The notes: generated by a model from the sequence alone, not told the origin. A stretch of DNA of 64,000 nt from Eubacterium sp. (GCA_017446095.1 JAFSRN010000019.1:62001-126000); one strand, 5' to 3'. Counted from the first letter of the stretch, positions 53,525 to 61,145 are shown. Made by a program: numbers and translations.

Positions 53525-53682
53525 TCGTCTTTGCATTGACCTTCGTAACCCCACGAAACAAAGGAATAAGTAGACATATTTCAGTAATTATTCTATTACA
53601 CGATATATTATAGCATTTCGTCCATTATTATTAAATAGACATTTTACGTGTAATTGTACAAATAGACGTATTTCGTCTATTT
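53525..53682. promoter_or_regulatory. Promoter with clustered AAATAGACG half-sites
   Basis: Minus-strand TATAAT (53607-53612) has a poor -35. Half-sites: AAGTAGACATATTTC (53568-53582), CGTCCATT (53619-53626), AAATAGACA (53633-53641) and a perfect palindrome AAATAGACG-TATTT-CGTCTATTT (53660-53682). The arrangement suggests repeated binding of one regulator. Confidence 0.5.
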
Positions 53683-53782
53683 GACGAATTTGGCAAAAAT
53701 TTGGCAAAAAAAATAAAAAAAGACAGTACATTCTGCACAAATATTCCGCCGAAATTTCGTATAAACAACCATAATAATTGTG

Positions 53783-53830
53783 CGTGCGATTCGTGAATTG
53801 TTCAATCGGGGTACGACCCCAATTGAACAA
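53783..53830. repeat. Dispersed palindrome (diverged)
   Basis: Starts TGCGATTCGTGAATTGTTCAA and contains ATTGTTCAATCGGGGT/ACCCCAATTGAACAAT, related to the 27883 and 46811 repeats. Confidence 0.45.
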
Positions 53831-53868
53831 TTTGAACATAAAAAAAACAGGGCAGAAATTACTCTACC

Positions 53869-53917
53869 CTGCGCCATCATGAATTTTTTTGCTGCGCAAA
53901 AAGTGAAATAAAATTCA
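53869..53917 (-). repeat. Right arm of the 48/49-bp inverted repeat
   Basis: Reverse complement of 50484-50531 with one mismatch and one indel. The two arms enclose 3.3 kb: the beta-helix gene copy B, its promoter region and its 51-residue peptide. Confidence 0.75.
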
Positions 53918-53946
53918 TTTATGTTTGCCTGCGGCAAATTATAAAA

Positions 53947-53967
53947 AGGTAGCCTTGCGGGCTACCT
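53947..53967 (-). terminator. Terminator after the ECF-S-like gene
   Basis: Minus strand AGGTAGCC and GGCTACCT pair, then TTTTATAATTT. Confidence 0.7.
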
Positions 53968-53973
53968 TTTGCT

Positions 53974-55155
53974 TTATTTTTTCTGTGAGTTTTGCTGCTG
54001 CTTTTTCATCGTTTCTACGTCCTCGGGGTCGAGCGTGGGACGATAGAAAAGTATTTTGCTGAGCCATTTGAATATAATTGCTACAATCACGGTTACAGCA
54101 ATGTACTTGAGGAACGTAAACGGCAGGTTGTAAATCAGCACGCCGCGAGAGAGAGTAGGAATTTCCGTAATAATACCGTTCAGCGGTGCAGGCAGGTGGC
54201 TGTTGAGCGCACGCAGCGCGTCGTTGTAAATAACTAAATACGATTCCGCTGTGTATCCGTATGCGCCGAACTGACGGAAAATCATCGGCTGTGCAATCTT
54301 TGTAACAGTAAAGTACGAAATCGGGGTTGCAACCAGCGCACCGATTAAGCCGCTTTTAAAAATCATTTTGCCGCGGTTGTCACGAACACCCTCGGGGTCC
54401 TCCATCATACGCTTTTCAATCGCCATTGGGGAGAACATTCCGCGCGCAAAGATAAAGCTTGCCACGCCTACAAATGCCGAGTCCATAATCGCGTTTGATA
54501 TTGCCGTTGCGGCTACGGCGTCGCCCATAATAATAGCAAATAATCCGTTTTTAATAAGCACTATCGCAACGCCCGCGATAGGTCCGAACGAAACCGCTGC
54601 AAGCAGTTCGGGAATTGCGGACAAATCAGTCCTTATCATATTTGGCATAAGCGGAAGTCTGAACGTTATAAGTTGCAGCAAAAACGCTGTTATAGCAAGG
54701 ACTGCACAGGTTGCGATGTTGCGGATAACAATCTTTTTGAACACCTTGTCGTCCTCGTCCTCGTTGGCGAGCGGTTTTGCTTCAACATCGCTTGAAAACG
54801 ACACTGTGCCGCCCTCGCTGCCCTGTGATAACTTGAGTGTAGACGCGGGCTTTGCGTTAGATTTGCGTTCGCTTTCGACTTGTTTTTTTGCCGCTTCTTT
54901 TTCGGCAGCCTCTTTTTTAACAGCCTCGCGCTTTGCGATTCTTTCCTTCGCGGTGTAGTCGCCTTCAATCATTTCAAGGGCGTCCTTCATCTCCTGCTCG
55001 CGCTCAAGCATTTCGAGATAACGCGCTCTGCCGCTTAAGCCTTCCGCGCCGCGGTTATCGCCGGAGGAAGACCTGTAGCCGCCTCTGTCGTCCTTATCCC
55101 TGATATATCTGGAGTTAGAGCCGGAGCCCTTATCTTTAATATATTTAGATTCCAT
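53974..55155 (-). CDS. ECF-transporter S-component-like membrane protein with long N-terminal extension (copy 2)
   Basis: A 393-residue protein. Residues 1 to about 150 are hydrophilic and charged, including an Arg/Gly/Ser-rich start and a Glu/Lys/Ala coiled coil (AKREAVKKEAAEKEAAKKQ). From about 155 there are five or six membrane segments in which NMIRTDLSAIPELLAAVSFGPIAGVAIVLIKNGLF resembles the substrate-binding part of RibU-type S components. No EcfA/EcfT genes are nearby. ATG 55155 has AGGGGAT. Function as a vitamin carrier is inferred from the fold; the long extension is unusual. Confidence 0.75.
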   Translation of the reverse strand: MESKYIKDKGSGSNSRYIRDKDDRGGYRSSSGDNRGAEGLSGRARYLEMLEREQEMKDALEMIEGDYTAKERIAKREAVKKEAAEKEAAKKQVESERKSNAKPASTLKLSQGSEGGTVSFSSDVEAKPLANEDEDDKVFKKIVIRNIATCAVLAITAFLLQLITFRLPLMPNMIRTDLSAIPELLAAVSFGPIAGVAIVLIKNGLFAIIMGDAVAATAISNAIMDSAFVGVASFIFARGMFSPMAIEKRMMEDPEGVRDNRGKMIFKSGLIGALVATPISYFTVTKIAQPMIFRQFGAYGYTAESYLVIYNDALRALNSHLPAPLNGIITEIPTLSRGVLIYNLPFTFLKYIAVTVIVAIIFKWLSKILFYRPTLDPEDVETMKKQQQNSQKK

Positions 55156-55318
55156 ATAATATCCCCTGTTTGTTATTTTTTGCTCGCGGAGCGATGCCGT
55201 CACCGTTCCCTACGGATTGTGCTTTAATGCAGGGAACGCTGACCGCAGCGTTCCAAAACGGAATTGTTATACACCAATCAGGGCTGCCCTGTTACGGGCA
55301 GCCCCTTTTGTTGTAAAT
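55156..55318. other. Intergenic stretch with dispersed palindromes
   Basis: Contains GCAGGGAACGCTG/CAGCGTTCC (55242-55260, relative of the 3292 and 35163 hairpins) and a GGGCTGCCC/GGGCAGCCC stem (55281-55305). No gene seen. Confidence 0.45.
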
Positions 55319-55474
55319 TTATGAGCCGGTGTAAGGTCCAAAATTAGCAAGTGATGCCGGACCGGTCTCAAACACACCGCTCGTGATAGATTTCGGATCA
55401 GATGTTGTGATAACATCCTCAGTGGAGGTATTCACAACTTTGAATTCGGGTTCTTTGTATTCAAACTTTGTCAT
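55319..55474 (-). CDS. 51-residue peptide with conserved leader-like half (copy A)
   Basis: A 51-codon gene with AGGAGGTAAACAC upstream, starting 13 bp after the beta-helix gene. TKFEYKEPEFKVVNTSTEDV followed by ITTSD is the conserved half; the tail (KSITSGVFETGPASLANFGPYTGS) is unlike copy B. It ends in Gly-Ser and contains an aromatic FGPY stretch. Same genomic position relative to its beta-helix gene as copy B. Could be a secreted or modified peptide, or a small partner of the beta-helix protein; no evidence decides. Confidence 0.75.
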   Translation of the reverse strand: MTKFEYKEPEFKVVNTSTEDVITTSDPKSITSGVFETGPASLANFGPYTGS

Positions 55475-55487
55475 TGTGTTTACCTCC

Positions 55488-58235
55488 TTATTGTGCAAAA
55501 TAGTTTTCAGCAGCTGTGCCGTACAGATATGCAGCCTTTGCAAGAGTTGCAAGTTTAGCATTGCTATCGTATGACATAACCTTTAATACTGTGTTAGCGG
55601 TGAAAACAATAGGACCACTGCTGGTATTAACGGTAATAGTATTGTTCATATTAGCCGGTTCAATACCCTTAATGTTGATTCCCCAGTAATCGCCGTTCTG
55701 ACCTGTTGCAGTTGCAGCAAATCTTGAGCCGCCTCTGTCAGTATCAAGTTTTGCGCTGTTTACGCTAATGTCGTAATCAGCAAAAAGATTGATTTCAAGG
55801 TCAGACTTAACAACAAGTGTAGCTAACTTTATGTTGTTTGGAAGTGAAACGAAGTTTGCAACGCCGGAAAGGTCAGCGTTTTTAACGTCATTGTAGAACG
55901 CGTTATTGGTGTTATCCTTTGTTGCCATTTCGCTTTCGTTGTACTCAAACAGCTTCTGTGCAGCTGCTGCATAGTCAAGAGTTGACTCTGCAACTTCCTT
56001 AAGTTTTGCATTATACTCGCCTGTGATGATTTCACGGCAGTATGAGTAAGCGTTTGTTTCATAAGTTTTAACAACAACATTATTCTTAATGATGTTAATT
56101 TCTACAGGCTCTGTAATCTGTGCAGGTGCCTGAGGAATTGAAATCAGACGACCGCCGTCAACTGCCGGAAGAGTATCAATATCTACAGTTTCAGTCTTGA
56201 ATTCAGGTGTCTGGCTTACGTTACTGTTGTGGTTGTAAGTAATCTCAACCTTTGCGTCTTCGCCGTAGTAATCTTCGTCGATGTAGAAGTTTTCGGTGAT
56301 TGTGTCAGCAACCTCAATGCTCTGCGCATCTTCAGCAACAGTCTTATAAACTTCACCGGTTGTCATATTCTGTGCGTAGTTAGGTGCAATGTTTTCTGCA
56401 GGAATCGTATAAACAGAATCGTCAGCCTTTTTAACAGTACCGCCCTTGAACTGAGTGTTTGAAGTTTCGCAAGAAGAACCTGTCTGAATAAGCTTCTTGC
56501 CTGCGGGAACTGTGTAGTTACCGCCTTCAACATTGATGTGTCCGAACAATCTATTCTGATACTGAGCAGTACCAAGGACAGCTGCGCCGCCTGTTGTGAA
56601 GTTACCGCTTTCAACGTTAACTGTTGATTCGCAGTCAGCCCAAATAGCGTAATACGCGCTGCTTCCTGTAACGTCGCAATCCTTAACAGTTACTTCGGCA
56701 TTATAAGTGTGAATACCATAGTTAACAGTAAGGTTTTCTAATGTAACAGTAGCCTTCTGTGCAGGGTCGGGCTCTCCGTTAGAACCGTCTCTACCCCAAA
56801 CGTAAACACCATACTGATATCCGGTAGCGTCTGAGTTATCAATTGCTTCCATTGTACCATTCTTGATTGTTGCATTTGTTCCTTCAAAGAGAACGCCCCA
56901 ACGACCTGAAGCAGTAAATGTATGCTGATTAAGGTCAATGGTAACATTTGAAATATCAATCCTATGCTGTCCTTTAGGCTCATACGAAGTAAGGTCAACA
57001 TCGTTAACAAGTGTTACAGTGTCAATGCCGGCTGCCTGTGCAGCATCAATAGCGTCCTCAAGGTCGGCATAAAGCACGCCGTCAACCTTTGCAACATAAC
57101 CGTCTGTTGTAGCAACGGTATATGTTCCCTCTGTTGCTCCATTAACGCCTGTGTAACCGTCTGCACAAAATTCCTCAGGAACAGGCGCGCTGAAGGTACC
57201 GCCGCTTATAACAAGTGTTACATCATCAGTTGCGTCGACTGAGAAGTCACCCATTGCCTTAAGCTCAACATTATTGCCTGCGCCAAGAGCAACGGTAACA
57301 TCTTCAATTTCAGCATCCGGGTTTACATAGTCTTTAAGATATTCAACGTTATTTGTGAAGAGGAACTGGTGGTTAGCTTCACCGTCAATTGAGATATCGC
57401 AACCGCTAATATCAAAATCAATATCAGAATCCTCAACAACAAGTGTACCGAATGCATTGGTTAAACCGGAATTCGAGTTCTTTGAAGTAAGTGTGCTGTC
57501 GGTAATAGTGAAGGTTGAACCTGCAGAGCCTGCAGAGCCGTCAATACCCTTTGCATAAATGCAAGCCCAGCCCTTAACAGTACTGTCGTCAATAGTCATA
57601 TCAACAGGGTTAAAGGTGATGATTGCATAGCCCTTCGAACCGTCATCGCTGGTCTGAATCGTACTGTCGGTAATATTAACCGTTGCCTTCGTGGACTGAT
57701 TGCCGCCTATAGTGAGGGGCTGCAGGTAACCTGATGTGCCGGTTGTCTTAAGAGTTGCATTATCAAGAGTAAGCGAATTAAGGTTACCGCGTGTGTCAAC
57801 ACAACGACCTGCATTGGTGGGGTTGGTAATCGTAATATCCTTAAAGGTAACATCAACGGGTGCGGAAGCATTCATACCAACACCAAAGCCACGGTTATTG
57901 ATTGTAACAGTATGGTCGTTACCCTCAAAAGTCAAAGACTTTGAGATGGCAAATCTGCTGCTTGAAGAAGAGCCTGTGTTAATAGTAGCATCCTCAAGCA
58001 TTGTGATTGTGGCACCGCTCGGTGCAGCAGCAATAGCCGCTTCAAGAGTTTCATAATGGTCTGTGCCGTTTACAAGGAAGCCGCTGACTGTAGGATTGTC
58101 AATACTGATACCTCCGGAAGCTCCCGTTCCGCTGCCGCTGCTTCCCGGAGGAGCCGCAAACACCGTGAACGGCATCATAGAGATTGCCATTAATGCAGCA
58201 AGAAATGCAGCAAGAATTTTCTTTGAAATTCTCAT
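55488..58235 (-). CDS. Large secreted parallel beta-helix protein (copy A)
   Basis: A 915-residue exported protein. Signal peptide to about VFAA (28). Residues about 60-630 contain beta-helix repeats in at least two blocks, each led by an ETLEAAIAAAPSGATITMLED or ADLEDAIDAAQAAGIDTVTLV element. The last ~270 residues repeat the C-terminal domain of the copy B protein (FYIDEDYYGEDAKVEITYNHN, PAQITEPVEINIIKN, TLDYAAAAQKLFEYN, final YLYGTAAENYFAQ). ATG 58235 has AAAGGA 9 nt upstream. Followed at once by the 51-residue peptide copy A. Promoter lies 275 bp upstream beyond a hairpin array. Confidence 0.83.
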   Translation of the reverse strand: MRISKKILAAFLAALMAISMMPFTVFAAPPGSSGSGTGASGGISIDNPTVSGFLVNGTDHYETLEAAIAAAPSGATITMLEDATINTGSSSSSRFAISKSLTFEGNDHTVTINNRGFGVGMNASAPVDVTFKDITITNPTNAGRCVDTRGNLNSLTLDNATLKTTGTSGYLQPLTIGGNQSTKATVNITDSTIQTSDDGSKGYAIITFNPVDMTIDDSTVKGWACIYAKGIDGSAGSAGSTFTITDSTLTSKNSNSGLTNAFGTLVVEDSDIDFDISGCDISIDGEANHQFLFTNNVEYLKDYVNPDAEIEDVTVALGAGNNVELKAMGDFSVDATDDVTLVISGGTFSAPVPEEFCADGYTGVNGATEGTYTVATTDGYVAKVDGVLYADLEDAIDAAQAAGIDTVTLVNDVDLTSYEPKGQHRIDISNVTIDLNQHTFTASGRWGVLFEGTNATIKNGTMEAIDNSDATGYQYGVYVWGRDGSNGEPDPAQKATVTLENLTVNYGIHTYNAEVTVKDCDVTGSSAYYAIWADCESTVNVESGNFTTGGAAVLGTAQYQNRLFGHINVEGGNYTVPAGKKLIQTGSSCETSNTQFKGGTVKKADDSVYTIPAENIAPNYAQNMTTGEVYKTVAEDAQSIEVADTITENFYIDEDYYGEDAKVEITYNHNSNVSQTPEFKTETVDIDTLPAVDGGRLISIPQAPAQITEPVEINIIKNNVVVKTYETNAYSYCREIITGEYNAKLKEVAESTLDYAAAAQKLFEYNESEMATKDNTNNAFYNDVKNADLSGVANFVSLPNNIKLATLVVKSDLEINLFADYDISVNSAKLDTDRGGSRFAATATGQNGDYWGINIKGIEPANMNNTITVNTSSGPIVFTANTVLKVMSYDSNAKLATLAKAAYLYGTAAENYFAQ

Positions 58236-58262
58236 AATAATCAAATCCTTTCATATTTTTAA

Positions 58263-58425
58263 AATGAATTGAGGCTTCGCCTCATGAATTGGCTGTCGCC
58301 ATGAATTGTCGGATAAATCCAACGTGAATTGAATTGCCATAAATGCGAACGCAATTCACGCACAAAGTGCAATTCACGCCGCAAGGCATTTCATGCGCTG
58401 AAAGCGCAATTCATTTTAATTGGTT
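58263..58425. repeat. Array of short hairpins separated by TGAATT/AATTCA motifs
   Basis: At least seven small stems (e.g. GAGGCTTCGCCTC, GGCTGTCGCC, GCACAAAGTGC, GCCGCAAGGC, GCGCTGAAAGCGC) alternate with ATGAATT or AATTCAC/AATTCAT. It lies in the presumed 5' leader of the beta-helix gene copy A. Similar but shorter arrays occur at 50498-50575 and 53876-53960. Confidence 0.6.
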
Positions 58426-58511
58426 TTGGTATTTGCTCGCTGACCACATATTTTGCCAAGGAGATAATAATCTACGTGCGTAAATATCAAACAAATTAAT
58501 ATACCAACTTT

Positions 58512-58539
58512 ATTATATATAATTTAGCGCGCAAGTCAA
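58512..58539 (-). promoter_or_regulatory. Promoter for the beta-helix copy A operon
   Basis: Minus strand TTGACT (58534-58539), 16-bp spacer, TATAAT (58512-58517). Confidence 0.6.
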
Positions 58540-58667
58540 GAGTTTTTTAAAAAATTGTTAACAAATTGTTATGAAATTTAATGATGTATCTATTATCTTT
58601 GGTTTTACAGATTTGAGTGTTGAAATATTGTGTGCTGCGCACATTGTTAAGCATGCACCTTAACAAA

Positions 58668-58700
58668 AAATCCAAGCACCTGAAAAGCACTTGGATTTTT
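58668..58700 (-). terminator. Terminator of the radical SAM operon
   Basis: Minus strand AAATCCAAG and CTTGGATTT pair and are followed by TTTGTTA; A/T-rich on the other side as well. Confidence 0.75.
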
Positions 58701-58703
58701 ATT

Positions 58704-59684
58704 TTATTCTTTTGCGGCTTCGCCTGTATCCTTTTTGTAGATGAAGTTGCGGACAATTGCAAACACAGCCGCTGCAAGAAGTGCGCAGCAGAAGTATTTG
58801 AGGAAGTTAAGCGGCAGGTTGTAGACGAACATACCGTCGCGCAGTGTGCCGATAGACGGCAGAATCATCCCGATAAAAGGCAGGCGGACTATTAGTTTTT
58901 CAAACGCACTGCTGTAATTTTCAAGCAGCATTGCGTTGATTGCCGCACTGTCCGTGCCGAAGAACACCTGCAACAGCGGCATTGTGATAAACCTGAATGT
59001 GAGCAGCGAGCAAAACGCGGTTACCGTGCCGCTTACCAAGCCGCTTAAAAACATCACAAAGCCCGAAAAATCGTTTGGTGCAAGCTCTGTGCTTACGTAC
59101 ACATCGTTGCGCCTGTCGAGCCGTTTTGACTGTATAATCCGCCTGTACAGCAGCCACGTAATCAGGATAAAAATGATGTTAAGCACAATCTTGTTGGGTA
59201 TGCTTGGCGCGGCGTTCGGGTTAAGCAAAAAGTATATGCCGTTTTTTACAAACACAATTGCGATTGCGATTGCAGGGTTAACAGTAAACGCCGCAAGCAG
59301 TTCCCCAAATGCGGAAAAATCTATGCTGACCAGCGACGGAGTGTACGGCAGCTGAAACGGGAACAAATTAAACGCCAGCGAGAGAATAAGGCACACAAAC
59401 GTGATGAGCGCCTTGCGCCGCAAAACCGATTTTTTTGCAGATTTTGCCGCCTCTTTTTCGTTAACGGCAAGCATATTTTTGTCGTCCGCAAGCGGTTTAG
59501 CCAGGTCCTGATCGGGCAGGTTGCCCTTTTGCGACGGCGCTTTGCGGTATTTTGACGGCTTTTTGGAATATTCCTCGTACGGCACAAACCTGTCCTTACG
59601 CTTGCCCGGGGGAGCCGGCGGCGGTGGCGGCGGTGGCGGTGGTGCTATGCGCCGCTTTTCCATATTCGGTTTTTGGTTATCCAT
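58704..59684 (-). CDS. ECF-transporter S-component-like membrane protein with Pro-rich N-terminus (copy 1)
   Basis: A 326-residue protein. Residues 14-26 are an almost uninterrupted proline run (about ten Pro), followed by a charged segment to about residue 88. Then five or six membrane segments with FQLPYTPSLVSIDFSAFGELLAAF and NPAIAIAIVFVKNGIYFLL, the same layout as copy 2 and as RibU-type S components; both copies also share LRDGMFVYNLPLNFLKY / SRGVLIYNLPFTFLKY near the end. It follows the radical SAM gene by 33 bp and ends before a terminator, so the transcription unit is zinc-ribbon peptide, radical SAM enzyme, this protein. Confidence 0.75.
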   Translation of the reverse strand: MDNQKPNMEKRRIAPPPPPPPPPAPPGKRKDRFVPYEEYSKKPSKYRKAPSQKGNLPDQDLAKPLADDKNMLAVNEKEAAKSAKKSVLRRKALITFVCLILSLAFNLFPFQLPYTPSLVSIDFSAFGELLAAFTVNPAIAIAIVFVKNGIYFLLNPNAAPSIPNKIVLNIIFILITWLLYRRIIQSKRLDRRNDVYVSTELAPNDFSGFVMFLSGLVSGTVTAFCSLLTFRFITMPLLQVFFGTDSAAINAMLLENYSSAFEKLIVRLPFIGMILPSIGTLRDGMFVYNLPLNFLKYFCCALLAAAVFAIVRNFIYKKDTGEAAKE

Positions 59685-59717
59685 AAAAACTCACCTGTGA
59701 TTCGTTATTTTCTTTAT

Positions 59718-60749
59718 TTATGCATCGGGCGCCAAAGCTGCCCTTAAGCAGACAGCGCTTTCGTACATTTTGCCTGTGTTGAAGTAGTTGAACGACCTGC
59801 AGCCGCCTGCGCATCTGTACCACATTTCGCAGTCTGCGCACCTGCCCGTGAGCATATCGCGCGTGAACTTCCTGTTATACGCAAAGGAGTCGGGGCTGTT
59901 CCAGATTTCGTACAGAGTCTGCGTTTTGAGGTTGCCCTCAATAAACTCGTCGGCGTAAAGCGATTCGCAGCCGCGCACGTTGCCCAGCGAATCAATGCCG
60001 ACCACGGTAATCCCTGCGCTGCAGCCGCCAAAGCAACCGCCCGTTTTAAGGCGAATCCCCTGCTCTTTTTCGGTATGATAGCCGATGTTATCCGCAACAA
60101 GCAGGATTGTTTTGCTGCGCGGCTTGTTGGCGTAAACAAAGTCGCACACCGCAGCCATATCGTCCTTGGACATAATAAGGCTGCGCCTGTCTGCAGCGTT
60201 GCCGAACGGCGAGCACGCCTGCATCTGCCACGCCTCTATACCAAGCGGCAGCAGCACGTCTGCAAGTTCCTGCAAGGTCTTTGCACTCTCGGCATTGAGG
60301 GTGGATATAACCGACGTTACAATGCCGTTGCTTTTGAGCAGCTTGATAGCGGCAACCGCCTTGTCAAAACTGCCCTGCGTTCTGTATTTATCATGCACCT
60401 CTTGCGCACCGTCAATGGATACCGAAACGTGCTTTATACCAGCGTTTTTGAGGTCGCGAACAATGCCTTCGTCAACAAGCGCACCGTTTGTGATAATGCT
60501 TGTGTCAACGCCTGCAGAGGTAAGCATTTTGCAGATTTTATCCCAGCCGCTGTACAAAAACGCCTCTCCGCCGATTATAACTACGCGGCGGCATTTCATA
60601 TCAATAAGCTGCTGCGCAACGCCTGCTGATTCCTCAAAAGTAAGCTCGCCCTCGCCCTTTTTGCCTGCGCGCGTGCCGCAGTAAGCGCAGTTAAAATTAC
60701 AGCGCCTTGTGAGTTCCCACACGCAGGTGTCAAGCTTAAACCTCGTCAT
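59718..60749 (-). CDS. Radical SAM/SPASM peptide-maturase-like enzyme
   Basis: A 343-residue radical SAM protein. The 4Fe-4S motif C17xxxC21xxC24 (RRCNFNCAYCGTRAG) is followed by VVIIGGEAFLYSGW (GGEP-like) and HVSVSIDGAQEVHDKYR. The C-terminal 90 residues hold a SPASM cysteine set (GGCFGGCSAG, RGCESLYADEF, RCADCEMWYRCAGGCR, AVCLRA) for auxiliary clusters. Such enzymes usually modify ribosomal peptides or anaerobic sulfatases; no sulfatase is here. ATG 60749 with GGGGGCG lies inside the preceding gene (14-bp overlap), arguing that the preceding product is its substrate. No RRE domain is visible. Confidence 0.85.
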   Translation of the reverse strand: MTRFKLDTCVWELTRRCNFNCAYCGTRAGKKGEGELTFEESAGVAQQLIDMKCRRVVIIGGEAFLYSGWDKICKMLTSAGVDTSIITNGALVDEGIVRDLKNAGIKHVSVSIDGAQEVHDKYRTQGSFDKAVAAIKLLKSNGIVTSVISTLNAESAKTLQELADVLLPLGIEAWQMQACSPFGNAADRRSLIMSKDDMAAVCDFVYANKPRSKTILLVADNIGYHTEKEQGIRLKTGGCFGGCSAGITVVGIDSLGNVRGCESLYADEFIEGNLKTQTLYEIWNSPDSFAYNRKFTRDMLTGRCADCEMWYRCAGGCRSFNYFNTGKMYESAVCLRAALAPDA

Positions 60750-61113
60750 CAAACGCCCCCATAATATCGGGACCTGCGTACACATCGTTGCACTCGTCCA
60801 TATTTGCCGCAGGGTAGCATGCGCCCATAACGTCGGGCGAAGCGTAAACCGTCATCGGCATATCGTCAGGCACCTGCGGCAGCGGATACGAATACTGCCC
60901 TGCAGGCGGATTGTTGTTGCCGCTCATAACGTCCGGCGACGCGTAAGCAGGCATTGCCGGACTGAACGGCACGCCGTTTGAATCAAGATTATTTGCAAAA
61001 AAATCGGGCGACGGATTGGGTATCTGCTGTGTCTGCACCTCGTTACAATGCGGGCAGTGAGCATACGAATCCGCGTCAAAGTAATGCCCGTTAGGGCACT
61101 GAATAACTCTCAT
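60736..61113 (-). CDS. Zinc-ribbon protein with repeated YA(S/G)PD(V/I)M motif; candidate radical SAM substrate
   Basis: A 125-residue acidic protein. The first 23 residues hold CPNGHYF...CPHC (Cys6, Cys20, Cys23 and His10), a mini-ribbon also found at the N-terminus of FHA and kinase proteins in Clostridia. The remainder is low-complexity Asn/Pro/Asp and carries YASPDVM at 57-63, YASPDVM at 90-96 and YAGPDIM at 112-118, plus a weaker SPDFF at 35-39. It ends FDDEV. Its 3' end overlaps the radical SAM gene. A ribbon-type recognition head plus repeated core motifs would fit a multi-core RiPP precursor; this is inference. AAAGGGG ribosome site. Confidence 0.7.
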   Translation of the reverse strand: MRVIQCPNGHYFDADSYAHCPHCNEVQTQQIPNPSPDFFANNLDSNGVPFSPAMPAYASPDVMSGNNNPPAGQYSYPLPQVPDDMPMTVYASPDVMGACYPAANMDECNDVYAGPDIMGAFDDEV

Positions 61114-61145
61114 AAATTTTACAACCCCTTTAAATTTATGGTTTA

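Noticed and set aside
58263..58425. CRISPR array
   Set aside because: Repeat units are only 6-7 bp with self-complementary spacers of unequal length; no cas genes are present.
58430..58500. Cyclic-di-GMP or other riboswitch in the leader of the beta-helix gene copy A
   Set aside because: A few CACG and CAGCGAG strings looked suggestive, but the conserved GEMM core and paired stems are not there.
59718..60749. Anaerobic sulfatase-maturating enzyme
   Set aside because: SPASM architecture fits, but there is no sulfatase gene in the window and the overlapping zinc-ribbon protein is a better partner candidate.
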